This document shows positions 51,996 to 63,547 of a stretch of 64,000 nucleotides of DNA, in pieces (position 1 is the first letter of the stretch; each line of letters starts with the position of its first letter). The notes below the pieces were generated by a model, which searched no databases, was not told the DNA's origin, and saw only the letters and a list, made by a program, of their open reading frames with translations. Made by a program: the position numbers and the translations under genes. Origin of the DNA: Ovis canadensis (taxonomy: Eukaryota; Chordata; Mammalia; Artiodactyla; Bovidae); the NCBI RefSeq assembly GCF_042477335.2, contig NC_091245.1, positions 111,758,501 to 111,822,500 of the forward strand, in the 5' to 3' direction.

Positions 51996-54961
51996 CAGAA
52001 ATGCACCCTGGGATGCACTGCGGGTCACACCTTCCTTCCAGAAGAGGCCTCTTGACCTGTTATAGTAATCCGTGCATTTCTCTGAGTTTCCCAGCTCCCC
52101 TCACAAGCCTTAATGATGGGCTTTTTTTGTTTGTTTCGGAGCTTTTTTTGTTTTTGCTAGAGTCCACAGGGTGATCTCCCCCTCTTTTCCAAACTCCATT
52201 TCAGATCTCTTTCCTTCTATGGACATGCTTCCTGAAATCTAGCCTAAGTCCTTCAAGTTGCAGCCCCAACCCTTTCCCCAGGTCTTCTGCCATTGGCCAC
52301 ATCCACTCCTTCAATACTACACCTTTTCAGGGACCTGAAGTGCTAATTAAGCCCTCTCAAGCCCATGCTTCTCCAGGCTCCTTCTCCAGGCCACCATTTC
52401 AGTTCTCACTTCCCTCCTGCATTCCACAGCCAACCCCTCCCTTCTCCCCACCACCTCAAATCCAGCTTCCAGCTGGCTGACACCCACGGGAGGGTTTTTC
52501 CCATAATCCCTTTCTCTCTGCCCTTTCAAGGTTCTGATGGGAGGAGGGGATGAAGAGGGACCACGCAGATCCACAGTCTCCATGAAAATGGAGGCACCAC
52601 CTATAATAAGCTTGGATGAAGGGAGAAAAGCATTGAACTCAGCCTGTGGAAGAGAAGGGGTGATGTGATAAACTCAGAAAGCTCTGATTCCCAAGAGGTG
52701 CCCCTTCCAACCACCCTTCACTGGGTGCTAAAACAGTTGGATTCCAGATCTCCCATCTTTCTAATCTTTCTGCAGTTTCATCTTAACAGTGTGCCTTGGA
52801 CTCTCCCTTCTCTCTGCCCCTTCCAGGGCCTCACCACCATCCTGGACAGCTTGGCCTCAACCCGGACCGTAGCACTGACCAGTCAGGCAAGAGAAGAATC
52901 TAGGCTGGCTGGGGAGGGGATTGAGAGTGGAAGTTTCTTCATTCTGTCCTAAATAACCCTTGGCAGGAAACCTGAGGGGCTCTATGGCCCAACATCTCTT
53001 TTCCTCCCCACCAATGCCAGGGGGTTCAGCCTACCTTCCATCTTGTGTGCAGAAACCAAACATTTTACTAAAAGGTGCAAGAGGCCATTTCTCCTTTTTG
53101 TAGAAGTGGGTCTTTCTGCCTGACTCACTCCCCCACCCAGAGCCCTAAACCCCTTATTCCATCAATCCCAGCATGGCCCCAGAGGACTTCATTTAAGCTC
53201 ACCCAGATCCAAGTGTCCTGGCCTTTCTGGTCCCTAGGGAGGACTGGGGAAGGAGGCCCCTGGGTCTTATGCCATGCCCTTCCCTTCTAGCCCAAACCAG
53301 TGTGCACAGAGGTACAGGTGCAGAGATGGGGCACCCGCCGTCCAGTGGGGCACAGGGACGAGGTGGGAGATGCCAAGGGCCTGACAACTAACCCTCCCAC
53401 ACAAGCAGACATGTCCACAGACTGCATGTGGGGCAATGTTGGGGAGACAGATTTTTTCCCCCAGAGTAGGGGGCAGCAGTGGGATTTCGCATTGAACCAC
53501 ACAAGGGATGAGACTATAACCCTGCCCCCCAGCTCCCCCTGTCACTGCCATTTGATATCCACTGAGACAAGTTGGCTGCTCTGCTCAGGGTGGAGGGTGG
53601 GGGGATGACTCAGAAAACAGCAGCTCCTTTCAGGACCTAGGTTGGCAAGGGCTTTGGGAGGCTGGACTGGCCCAGATCACCCCCAACACCCCCTCTCTCC
53701 CTCCCGCGCCACCACCACCAAAGGACTGGAGGACGGTGAAAAGGAGTTGGCACTGCCTGGGCCATGCCTATTGCCTCTGTGGACCAGCCCTGGCCCCCCT
53801 CCTTGGCATGATGCCTTCCCTCCCCTCCTCCCTCATTTCCTCCTCCCTGAAGAACTAACTATAAACCAGGACACCTGGTTCCTTCTACACTTTGTCCCTA
53901 GTACCCAGCTTATACTCTGCGGAATTAATAAGCCTGCTCCTCAGCACAGGATGGTGCCCACCATCATGCCAGGAACATAGAACAGAAATCCTTGGAGATT
54001 AGGGAGACAGTTTCAAGATGAAACTAAATGGAACTCAGTGGTAGCTGCTGGTCTCTCCTCAAACCGGTTTCCTGATAGCCACCCCAAGCCCCCCCACCTC
54101 ATTCCTAAACAAGCGTCACTCCTCACAGGACACCAAATCTCTCACCATCTCCTTCCCACCCAGAAATGCCTAAAGCAGTCCTGGTGGGGAAAAAAAATTC
54201 AAGCACCACAACCAAGGCAGACAGGCTAAAAATCTTTAGCCAGAATGTGTATTGATAAGCAACAGCACCAGGCTTTAAGTCTAGGCCTCCTTGGGGTCCA
54301 AAGTTGTATTGGCTTCTTCACCACCCCACTTTCCCAACTGTCTCACCTTGCAGTGGGGAGGGGGTTATTAATGGGGAGGCATGTCTTGAAATGGGAGGCA
54401 AGTTGGAGTGGAGGGAAGACATTAAGTGGGCAGGGGGGTCCCAGTTATACCAAGCTACTACATCTCCCTAATCTGAGCTGAATAATACGAGCAGTAGTTA
54501 CACATACAGCTTTCTTCCCCTGTGTGAATTATGTGTGGGTGTCACTATGTGTCACAGCATGGGGAGGGGGAAAGGGGCTGGGCATGGGAGTGGGAGTAAC
54601 CTGATGATCCTGGGAAAAGGGGGCGCTGTCTGGAGTGCCTGTGGGGCGTGCATGGTTATCTGCGGTAGTTACTGCATTAGTTGGAAAGCTGTGATGCAAC
54701 TGCAGGTCTGCCCAATAGGAAGGGGTATTGGGAAAGCCCCTTCCTGGGCTGAAAGCGCTGAGGTGACCAGCTTAGGTAAATTTCCCTTCTTGGAGAGCCC
54801 TTCCCAGACGCCCAAGGTGGAAGGCTAAGGAATAGGACCGTACCACTGAGGCCAGTCAGGGTAGGGACCCAGGGACTGGGGGCCCCGGTATCTCTGAAGA
54901 GTGAGGTAAACAGGACCCCGGCCTAGGCGGCAGCACTCTTTCATTAGGGCCAGGGTCTTAC
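51996..54961. other. KCNJ10: Repeat-poor intron next to KCNJ10 exon 1
   Basis: About 3 kb without an obvious SINE, unusual for this window. It has an AP-1 type atgactcag near 53606 and a partial CTCF-like AGGGGGCGCT near 54619. No gene recognised. Confidence 0.45.
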
Positions 54962-55180
54962 CTTGGGTCCAGGGTGGAGTGGCCCCTCGGATGGGCAGCG
55001 GGACAGACGGACGGATGGGGCGGGCAGGCGTGAGGAACGGAGCTGTGCGACCGGCAGGGCCAGGACTCTTAAACCCGGAGCTGGGATCAGATAAGGGCTG
55101 GTCCAGGGGCCGGGGCTGGGGTCGGGCCGGCCGGGGGCAGAGCTGGGCCGGGCCGGGCCGCCCCCTCCCTCCGCAGCGCA
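54962..55180 (-). other. KCNJ10: KCNJ10 noncoding exon 1 (predicted)
   Basis: Ends in AAG|GTAAGA on the minus strand (last exon base 54962), a near-ideal donor in a CpG island about 31 kb above the coding exon, as in the human two-exon layout. The upstream limit is a guess placed below the CCAAT boxes at 55251-55255 and 55289-55293. Confidence 0.6.
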
Positions 55181-55660
55181 GAGCCAAACTTTGCGTGAAT
55201 GGAGGGACCTGGAGGGGCCGGGCGGGCGGGGGCGGGGGGCTCCGGACAGGCCAATGGGAACGTGGAGCGCCAGGCCCGAGCCGCCGGGATTGGAGGGGCC
55301 TGGGCAGGGGGCGGGGCGTGTGGAGCAACGAAGCGGAGCCCCAGACAGCTGCAGGAACGGGGCAGAGAGCAACATCCAAAGACAGAGACCCAGACAGACT
55401 CAGGAGAAAGAGAGGGAGACACGATAGGCGAAGCGATAGAAGCCGAGCTGGCAAGGTGACAGAGGAAAAGAGAAGGAAGAAAAAGGAGGCGGTCGTGTCA
55501 GGGATGGGGAATGGAAGCGGGAGCTGGCGGGGGCGGGCCTGGGGCCGAGTTAATGAGGTGGAAATGAATTCAGCACCCGCCCAGTGGCCCGACAGGCAGC
55601 GCCGAAGGGGCGGGCTCCGGGGGCTCCGGGGTTATATCCCTCGGCACCATTTCCACGCTG
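54962..55660 (-). promoter_or_regulatory. KCNJ10: KCNJ10 CpG-island promoter
   Basis: Dense CpG, GC boxes at 55214-55239 and 55607-55615, and an inverted pair of CCAAT boxes (plus strand 55251-55255, minus strand 55289-55293). No TATA box. A REST-like left half TTCAGCACC occurs at 55569-55577, with GGCAGCGCC at 55595-55603. Open frames here are GC artefacts. Confidence 0.7.
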
Positions 55661-56149
55661 TTTGCCGTTTTCTAAGCTCTGAGTGAGGTCCTGCGAACTG
55701 CGCAGACATCATTCCCACCTGCAGTGGCTTGGTTTGAGAGAGGGCAGAACACGCAGCCCTAGTGCCTGGGAGGTGCTAGAAGCTGCAGAAAGGGAAAGAG
55801 CACTCTACTTAGGTCTTAGGTGGGAGGACAGACTTCCGATAAGGACCCTAAAGAATGCAGAGGATTCAGGTACTGGGAGATGATGGGGAGGGAATTTAAG
55901 GCAGAGACAACTGCATTCAACAGTTCTGGGAGGACAGGAAAATGCCAGTAGGCTTGGGAAAGAAACAGCAGCAAAGTGGTCCATTGGACTGGAATATAGA
56001 GCGGTGGTTCTCAACCTTATCATCACAAGGGACTTACTTGATTATCTGAATCCATGTTTTGAGAGGTTTTTCTCCACAATCTACCATTCTAAGCATGTAT
56101 TAAGAAAGAAAACATTTACTTCCCTGTTTCTATACATCATAGATATTTA
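55661..56149. other. Upstream flank, nothing certain
   Basis: CpG content falls off. A short MER/hAT-like end (gtggttctcaacctt) begins near 56003. No gene. Confidence 0.45.
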
Positions 56150-56432
56150 ACTGCTACTGCTACTGCTGCTAAGTCGCTTCAGTCGTGTCCGACTCTGTGT
56201 GACCCCATAGACGGAAGCCCACTAGGCTCCTCTGTCTCTGGGATTCTCCAGGCAAGAATACTGGAGTGGGGTGCCATTGCCTTCTCCAATGCATGAAAGT
56301 GAAAAGTGAAAGTGAAGTCGCTCAGTCGTGCCGATTCTTAGCGACCCCATGGACTGCAGCCTACCAGGCTCCTCCGTCCATGGGACTTTCCAGGCAAGAG
56401 TACTGCAGTGGGGTGCCATTGCCTTCTCCGAG
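56150..56432 (-). mobile_element. BovA2/ART2A dimeric SINE
   Basis: Begins with a (CTA/CTG)n repeat, then two BovA units joined by tgcatgaaagtgaaaagtg. Ends with ggtgccattgccttctcc. Confidence 0.92.
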
Positions 56433-56780
56433 ATATTTAACTACTAATCAGTAAACTGTATTATCATATTGAGTTGATAAACATCTTGGGGGGAGGAAAG
56501 GAAAGAAACTTGAAATTTTAGCTTAGTTCAACTGCTAAACGCCCTATGATGGATAAATGTCCATTCAAACAGCACCCGTGGGGCAGGGCGCGGGGGCAGA
56601 GGGGGTTGTACTGGGCTGAAGGTAAGCGCCACAGGTATAGTGATTGTGGTGAGGGAAGACCTGGACCAAATATAGAGCTGTGCCCATTCACGGTCAGCTC
56701 TGAAGGCGATGGAGAGCTATGAAGGTGTCTTGAGCAGGGGGGAGACAAAGCTAGAGCAGAATTTTAGGGAGGTTGATCTG

Positions 56781-56942
56781 GACGTGAGCAGAATGGTGAT
56801 TCAAGAGGGAATCTGGCAGCAATCCTAGACTCCTCCTGAGCAAAAAGGTGGGTCAGGAGGGAAGCTGGCAACAATTCTAGGCTTTTCCTGAACAAAAAGG
56901 TGACTCAAGATGAAACCTGGCAGCAATCCTAGACTCTTTCTT
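56781..56942 (+). repeat. 52-bp minisatellite, about three copies
   Basis: Units start at 56795, 56847 and 56899 with GGTG. Each contains a TCAAGA/TCAGGA block, CTGGCAGCAAT and CTAGACT-like blocks, and ends gagcaaaaa. A partial unit (gtgagcagaat) precedes. Confidence 0.88.
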
Positions 56943-57139
56943 CACCTCCCTTATCTAAGCACTGCATCTACTTTCTAAATCCCCTAAATCCCGCTCCCTT
57001 CCTCCCTAGCGCATCATCCTGCCAGTGGTCCAGGACCCCATCACCTCTCACAGGATGACTGCAGCAGCCTTCCAACACCTACCTTTAGTCACTCTCCACT
57101 CTAATAATCCTTCGAATCATGAAGTCTTTCTTTTAAAAA

Positions 57140-57560
57140 GAAACACCAGTGCCTCTGAAACACAAATCTGACTGTTTCACTTCCCAATTTAAGTTTTCAA
57201 TGACTGCCCATTGTCTACAAATCAAGTCCAAATTCATAACCATGGAACAGAAGGCCTCTGGTGACCTGGACCACTCCAGTCTCATCTTCTTCCACTGCCC
57301 CTACATCCCAACCTACAGTTTCCTCCTCAGACACTCAAGGTTTAATCTTATGTTCTCTTTCCCTGTCCTGCTGCTGGAGCTTTCATGGCGTACATGGCTT
57401 AAATGTTTCCTGAGTTATACCCAGATCTCTGTCTTCAGTCTTAGGCTGAAGGGTTACCTCCACAATTCCAGTTCCTTGCTGGGGATTTCCACTCTTAACT
57501 GGACAGGCACCAAATTGAACACATCATCTTCCACCCCAAGTGTGACACTCCTCATGACTT
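57140..57560 (+). mobile_element. L2-like LINE fragment
   Basis: caatgactgcccattgtc, aaatcaagtccaaattcataac and gaacagaaggcctctggtgac parallel the L2 3' region. The 150-codon frame across it is not a gene. Confidence 0.55.
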
Positions 57561-59271
57561 CTCATGGCTTACTCTGTGTTTCTCCCAGTCAATCAGATTA
57601 AAAAGTTAGAAGTCATCTTCATTCTCACCCTTACCCTGTGCTCCATCCATCGGCACGTCAACTAAATTCTGTCATGTCTCCCTTTGGCCTGTTTCTCTAG
57701 GATATTCTTTTTCATTCCATGGCCACTTTTAGGGTCAGGACGATCCCTAGCAGCCCAGGACCTTGACCCGCTCTTCACCTTTCCCTCCAGTCTCAAAGGA
57801 AGAGGCAGCCTGTATTCACCATGTCACTCCTTGTGTCCTTGGATCAAAACCCCAAACTGGTGGCCCTTGCTAACAGGTCACAACCCAAACTCGCTAGCTT
57901 GACGCTTAGAGTACTCCTCTGAGGAGTAGGGGGCGGAAGAATCAAAGGGCAGAAGCAGAAAGAGATACCTAGTGGTGAAGACGTCTCTGGAGAAGTTCCT
58001 TACAAAAGGTCTTCACGTCTGTGTAATTCAGAAAAGTCATTCACGGAAACTCAAGGTGTGGCAGGACAGGACAGTTAGAAGCACTTAGATGTTCTAGAAG
58101 AGCAGATGTGTGGAGACTGTAGAAAATGCGCAGATAACCTGAATGGCATTGTTAAGTTTTCCATTTTAAAATAGTGATTTAAATAAAAGTTTTGTTCTTT
58201 CTATGTTTTATACAATTATAGAGATATCTATTATGTATATTGCTTTTTGCATGGTCAGTTTTTAATTTTTGTCTTGTTACAAAAGAGAAGTCTCAAAACA
58301 GTCACTAGGAGACCAATATGGAATCAATAGTACAGGCATAGGAAATTCATATGTGTGAGTGTTCGCTATGCAAGATACACATATTACTTGAGATGGGAAA
58401 ACGGAGAGGTTCGGCAGCTCACCTATGGTAACAGAGCAGAAAGTGTTAGATTTGGAGTCTGAATCCACGTATGTTGGACTCCAAAGTTTGTCTCAAGGTA
58501 ATACTAGAGTGAATTTGCGTGGTTGAAACATAAACTCGTCATTATGAGCACACGTTGGTATGAAAAATTTGCCAGGGTTGCAATGTCCAGTGTTTCCCAA
58601 TTTGGGGAACCGCCATCCTTTGAGGACCTCCCCCCACCCCATTCCTCACTTTAGCAAATTCTATCTTTCTTATTTTCAGTGACTCCTTTCCGACTCACTC
58701 CTTCCAACTTTGGCCTCATCTCTTCCTTTATCTCATCCGTAGTAGGGCAGGGGCTTCCTCAGAGCACAGAGCGCAGCAGAGATGAGAAACCTGTTTGGGG
58801 AGGAGAGTCCACAAGTGGGCAGCAGTATGAGGGGCTCCTGCTGGGAAAGGCCAGTGGACACAGGACAGGGAACCTTTGGGTCGGGAGGCATGAGGAGGCT
58901 CAGAGCAGACAACACTTCACAGTCAGGGGTGCCACCTAGAAATAGCAGAGACATTGACAATGCTCACCACAGGATGCCAAGGGGCACTTTAGTGTTCAGG
59001 CCCCATAAGGCTGAACAATTTCCATTAGTAGCAGGGTGCCTACTAGCTGGATAATTCAGACCACAGAGGAGAAAGCCAAGAGAGGGACTGAGCCTTCCCC
59101 CTGCCCACCGCCCCCCCCACTCCGCAGTCACGAATGGATCCATTATTTAAGATATACCACTTCCTTTCAGTAAATGAGATATCCACAACCTCACACTTAT
59201 AAGACATAAGTTACGGGATGCTTAATCACACTACCGAAGTGTTCGTCCCAGAATTTCTGTAACTAGGCGGT
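57561..59271. other. Upstream flank, nothing recognised
   Basis: A MIR-like stretch near 58390-58490. A C-rich run on plus near 59096-59125 (G-rich on minus). No gene. Confidence 0.4.
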
Positions 59272-59839
59272 TCCTCTTGTGTGGCTCAGTCGTTGAGTTG
59301 TGTCTTGACTCTGCGGCACCGTGGACTGCAGCACTCCAGGCTCCTCTGTCCTCCGCTGACTCCTGGAATGTATTCAAACTCCTGTCCATTGAGTCAGTGA
59401 CGCTATCTAGCCATCTCATCCTCTGCCACTCCCCTCTCCTTTTGCCTTCAATCTTTCCTAACATCAGGGTCTTTTCCAACGAGTTGGCTCTTCACATCAG
59501 GTGGCCAAAGTATTGGAGCTTTGACTTCAGCATCAGTCCTTCCAATGAATATTCAGGATTGATTTCCTTTAGGAATGACTGGTTTCATCTCCTTGCTGTC
59601 CAGGGGACTCTCAAGAGTCCTCTACAGCACCACAGTTTGAAAGCATGAAGTCTTCAACACTCAACCTTCTTTATGGTCCAACTCACATCCATACATGACT
59701 ACTGGAAAAACCATAGCTTTGACTATACAGACCTTTGTTGGCAAAGTGATGTCTCTACTTTTTAATACACTGTCTAGGTTTGTTGTAGCTTTCCTACTAA
59801 GGAGCGAGAGTCTTTTAATTTCATGTATGCAATCACCAT
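59272..59839 (-). mobile_element. BovB 3' fragment, outer (older), left part
   Basis: Antisense BovB running from the 3' end (gtggctcagtcgttgag) inward. It is interrupted at 59840 and resumes at 60468-60512. Confidence 0.87.
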
Positions 59840-60457
59840 TCACAATGGAAACAGTAGAAGACTTTATTTTCTTGGGCTCCAAAATCACTGCAGATGGTGA
59901 CTGCAGCCATGAAATTAAAAGATGCTTGCTCCTTGGAAGAAAAGCTATGACCAACCTAGACAGCATATTAAAAAGCAGAGACATTACTTTGCCGACAAAG
60001 GTCCATCTAATCAAAGCTATGATTTTTCCAGTAGTCATGCATGGAGGTGAGAGTTGGACCATAAAGAAGGCTGAGTGCCGAAGAATTGATGCTTTGGAAC
60101 TATGGTGTTGGAGAAGATTCTTGAGAGTCCCTTGGACAGCAAGGAGATCAAACCAGTCAATCTTAAAAGAAATTAATCCTGAATATTCATTAGAAGGACT
60201 GATGCTGAAACTGAAGCTCCAATACTTTGGCCACCTGATGCAAACAGCTAACTTATTGGAAAAGACCGTGATGCTGGGAAAGATTGAAACCAGTAGGAGA
60301 AGGGGATGACAGAGGATGAGATGTTTGGATGGCATCACTGATTCAATGGACATGAGTTTGAGCCAGCTCTGGGAGATGGTGAAGGACAGGGAAGCCTGGC
60401 GTGCTGCAGTCCAGGGGGTCGCAAAGAGTCGGACACGACTGAGCAACTGAATGACAA
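59840..60457 (+). mobile_element. BovB 3' fragment, inner (nested)
   Basis: Sense BovB from atggaaacagtagaagac to the gtcggacacgactgag tail. Flanked by a perfect 10-bp duplication caatcaccat (59830-59839 and 60458-60467). Encodes a degraded RT C-terminal region with stretches such as AMTNLDSILKSRDITLPTKV. Confidence 0.9.
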
Positions 60458-60467
60458 CAATCACCAT

Positions 60468-60512
60468 CCTCAGTGATTTTGGAGCCCAAAAAAATAAATC
60501 TGTCACTAGTAC
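60468..60512 (-). mobile_element. BovB 3' fragment, outer (older), right part
   Basis: gtgattttggagcccaaaa continues the antisense BovB exactly where 59839 stopped, ending in an A/T-rich region. Confidence 0.82.
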
Positions 60513-62059
60513 TTTTTTTTTTTTAAATTAGGACCTTTCTAACTGATCCAATGGACAGAAATTCTATTAACACCCAATGTACTGCAGTAGGAGGGAGGTA
60601 ACAGGGAATACATGAACAACAAGGGACCAGGAGCCAGGCAGCCCGGATCTCAGTCCTGTCTATTCTCTTGGGACCCATCTCTTACCTGTGAAGTGAGGAC
60701 TAATTCTGGACTACCTCTAAATGCCTTGACTTTTCAATCCTGGCCTACTTCCAGCCAGTCCTATAAAGCAAGATAGACCTGTGTATGAGAAGGCTCTGAT
60801 CCTCTTGCTCTCCTGAACTCAGCCAGAGGACAGCAAAGCCCTCAGCTTCAGAAGCCCGCTGGGGCTCCGTGTGCCTGGATCTGTGCTCCACTTCTCCCCA
60901 CTGCATCCTAATCTCCAGCCACATGCACTCCGGCAAACATAAGCTCCATCTCCTCTGAATTTTCTAGGGCCTCATCTCCCTTGAATCTATAGAAATTGTT
61001 ATGATCTATCTGATTGGCCTCCTTGCTCCATTAAGCTCAGATCCTCAACCATCTCCTGACTCCATCATGCTTCTTCTCCCACTTCCAGCCTTTTATGATA
61101 TTGCTCAAGGAAACCTTCCCAGATTGGTTGATCCCAAGGCTGCCACATACAGTTGCACGGTTTGTGGACTGCACAAAGGCACCTGCTGAGGGGGCAACCC
61201 GAGGACTGCGGTTCAGTTTGTCTTTTGTTGCACCATAGCTCAGAGCAGTGTTTACTGGAGGGACTCCCGTTTTTACTTTTTTAACCCCAAAGTACCACTT
61301 GCTACATGCCATAAGGAGTACATCTGCCCAGAGAGGGTTCCTTTTTGCTATTTTGTACTGTTTCTTTATAGACCAGCAATGTGGCCCCAGCTGTGACTCT
61401 CTTGCCCTCAATATTTTCCAGTTCCAAACCCAATCTCCCATCATCACACTGTACTGACATATTTAATTGGTTCCTTGTAAAGTTGCTTTCTTTATCCCGT
61501 AATACTGACAGCTGGGATCTTGCCTATGTTTCTGTCTCCTGGTACCTAAGAAAATGTTTTTTTCCCTCGCTCTGTTCAAGTTCAATGATAAACAAAGAGC
61601 TGAGGTTAGATACCAGGTAAAATCCAGGACCAGAAGGATCTGCAAAGCAGGGCAGGGGGTTGTGGGCTTCTTCTTTGTCAGCAAGGCTATGCTCAAGGCA
61701 GCCTAGACTGAGGCAGGGGGCTGGCTGATACAGCTTCTGGGGGGCCCTGTCAGCCCTGCCATCTCCCCCTCCAGGAAATGGGGCCAGTCCTATGCAAATA
61801 CGTTCTTGCCCAGGAGTTTGGTTTCTTCTCCCTGGGCTCCTGGCACAGTGGCACCAACGTGAGTGGCTGCTTGGCAGGACAGAGAAGGGCGGGCTAGCAG
61901 TCCCGAGGCTCAGGTGACAAGGCTGGGCCCAGGAGACAGGGATGCTGACGGGGCTCTAGCTGCCCTCCTGATGCCAATCTCAGGCTGAAAACTCGATATT
62001 TCCACTTAGAACAAGAAACACAGGCGAGAAGGCTAGGAGAGGAGGGCAGTGTACCAGGA
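60513..62059. other. Upstream flank, nothing recognised
   Basis: Apparently unique or very old sequence. The 136-codon minus-strand frame at 61037-61447 has no domain I recognise. Confidence 0.4.
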
Positions 62060-62089
62060 GTGCCCCCTGCAGGTCTCACTAGGTGGCAC
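62060..62089. promoter_or_regulatory. Divergent CTCF-motif pair (candidate insulator)
   Basis: Minus-strand CCTGCAGGGGGCAC (62060-62073, 14 of 14 to the CTCF core consensus) and plus-strand TCACTAGGTGGCAC (62076-62089, 13 of 14), two bases apart. A third CTCF-like site lies in the Bov-tA head at 62177-62190. Confidence 0.6.
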
Positions 62090-62176
62090 TAGAACAGGAG
62101 AAGGTGGCATTGGGTGGGCAGGGATTTCAGGAGGTGCCTGAGCGGAGGATAATGAGAAGGAAGACCATAGCTAGCA

Positions 62177-62395
62177 TCTCCAGGTGGCGCTAGTGGTAAA
62201 GAACCCGCCTGCCAATGCAGGAGACATAAAGGCCGCAGGTTTTTCCCTGGGTCAGGAAGATCCCCTGGAGGAGGGCATGGCAACCAACTCCAGTATTCTT
62301 GCCTGGAGAATCCCACGGACAGAGGAGCCTGGTGGGCTACAGCCCATGGGGTGGCAAAGAGTCAGACACGACTGAGGCCACCTAGCACACACACA
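62177..62395 (+). mobile_element. Bov-tA SINE
   Basis: Head ctccaggtggcgctagtgg, full body and a gtcagacacgactgagg tail followed by (CA)n. Confidence 0.93.
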
Positions 62396-62590
62396 CGCAC
62401 CGAGTGCTTGCAACACACCAGTCCCTGCCTCGTGTAATCCTCACGACAACATCCCCAGAGATGAACAATACAGGTGTTCTCAGTTCTTAGATGAAGAAAC
62501 TGTTCACAGAGGTTAAGTAGCTTGCTCAGAGTGACCCAGCTCCTAAGGAACAGCATTGGGACCTGAACCCAGGACTCTGCCTCCTGAGAC
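62396..62590 (+). mobile_element. MIR SINE
   Basis: tgtaatcctcacgacaacat, tagatgaagaaactgttcac, gaggttaagtagcttgctc and gggacctgaacccaggac in order. Confidence 0.82.
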
Positions 62591-62898
62591 TACATTACTC
62601 AGCGCTCCCTTTTCCACCTTGCCAAGCCATTTCAGGAACTTCTAACTGGCCAGTATCCATTTCTACATCTTCCCACTCCTTTAGCTCACTGTTCCAACTT
62701 TAACACAGCTGGAGAATTGATCAACACATAGGCTATAATAATACTGATGTCGTCCACCACTCTGTGCTTTTAATTATTTCCCTGGGGAAAGTGAACATTC
62801 AAGTATTTCCATTCCTCCAATTTTTTTTCTTGATTTTTTTTATCAGTGCTCCTAAAGCTATGTCTTTACAGTTATGATCAGTGAATAAGAATACTTTT

Positions 62899-63222
62899 GG
62901 GATTCCCTGGTGGTCCAGTGGTTAGGAGTCCACACTTCCATTGCCCAGGGCACTGATTTGATCCCTAGTTGGGCTTCCCTGGTGGTTCAGACGATAAACA
63001 ATCTGCCTGCAATGCGGGAGACCTGGGTTCAATTCCTGGGTTGGGAAGATCTGGAGGAGGACATGGCAACCCACTCCAGTATTCTTGCCTGGAGAATCCC
63101 CACGAACAGAGAAGCCTGGCGGGCTACAGTCCATGGGGTCGCAAACAGTCAGACACGACTGACCAACTAAGCACAGCACAGGGCACTACGATCCTACCAG
63201 CTGAGTTGGTGGCCAAAAAAAA
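62899..63222 (+). mobile_element. CHR SINE split by a Bov-tA
   Basis: CHR head gattccctggtggtccagtgg (62899-62970), then a complete Bov-tA (62971-63180), then the CHR remainder ctacgatcctaccagctg ending in an A run at 63213-63221. Relative age: CHR first, Bov-tA second. Confidence 0.87.
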
Positions 63223-63369
63223 GAGAATACTTCCATGTTCTGGTTTTTATGTACCAGTGTGCCAACATGTGTGTTTACATACAAACATCATAACTGCTTA
63301 TACTGCTTTGCCATAGATGTTGCATTGCCAAGGGAGTGGGGCATTGGGATGTGAGTGGGACCACTTCTC

Positions 63370-63490
63370 TGCCAATATCCAACTCTGTGACATTCAGTAA
63401 ACCATTTAACCTTTCTCAGCTTTAGTTTTCTCATCCATAAATGGAGAAAATAGTACTTATCCCATAGGGTATCACCCAGGGTTTTTAAAT
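63370..63490 (-). mobile_element. MIR SINE fragment
   Basis: ttaacctttctcagctttag and ttctcatccataaatgg read as antisense MIR. Confidence 0.65.
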
Positions 63491-63547
63491 GAGGTGTGTC
63501 TAGCTCAGAGCTGATACTCAAAGAATCCTTAATAGTAGCGTCAGTAT

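Noticed and set aside
54825-55454. 209-codon minus-strand open frame over the KCNJ10 promoter
   Set aside because: CpG-island artefact with Pro/Arg-rich composition. It also crosses the predicted exon 1 donor.
59661-60309. Long open frames on both strands near 60 kb
   Set aside because: These are the two opposed BovB fragments, not host genes.
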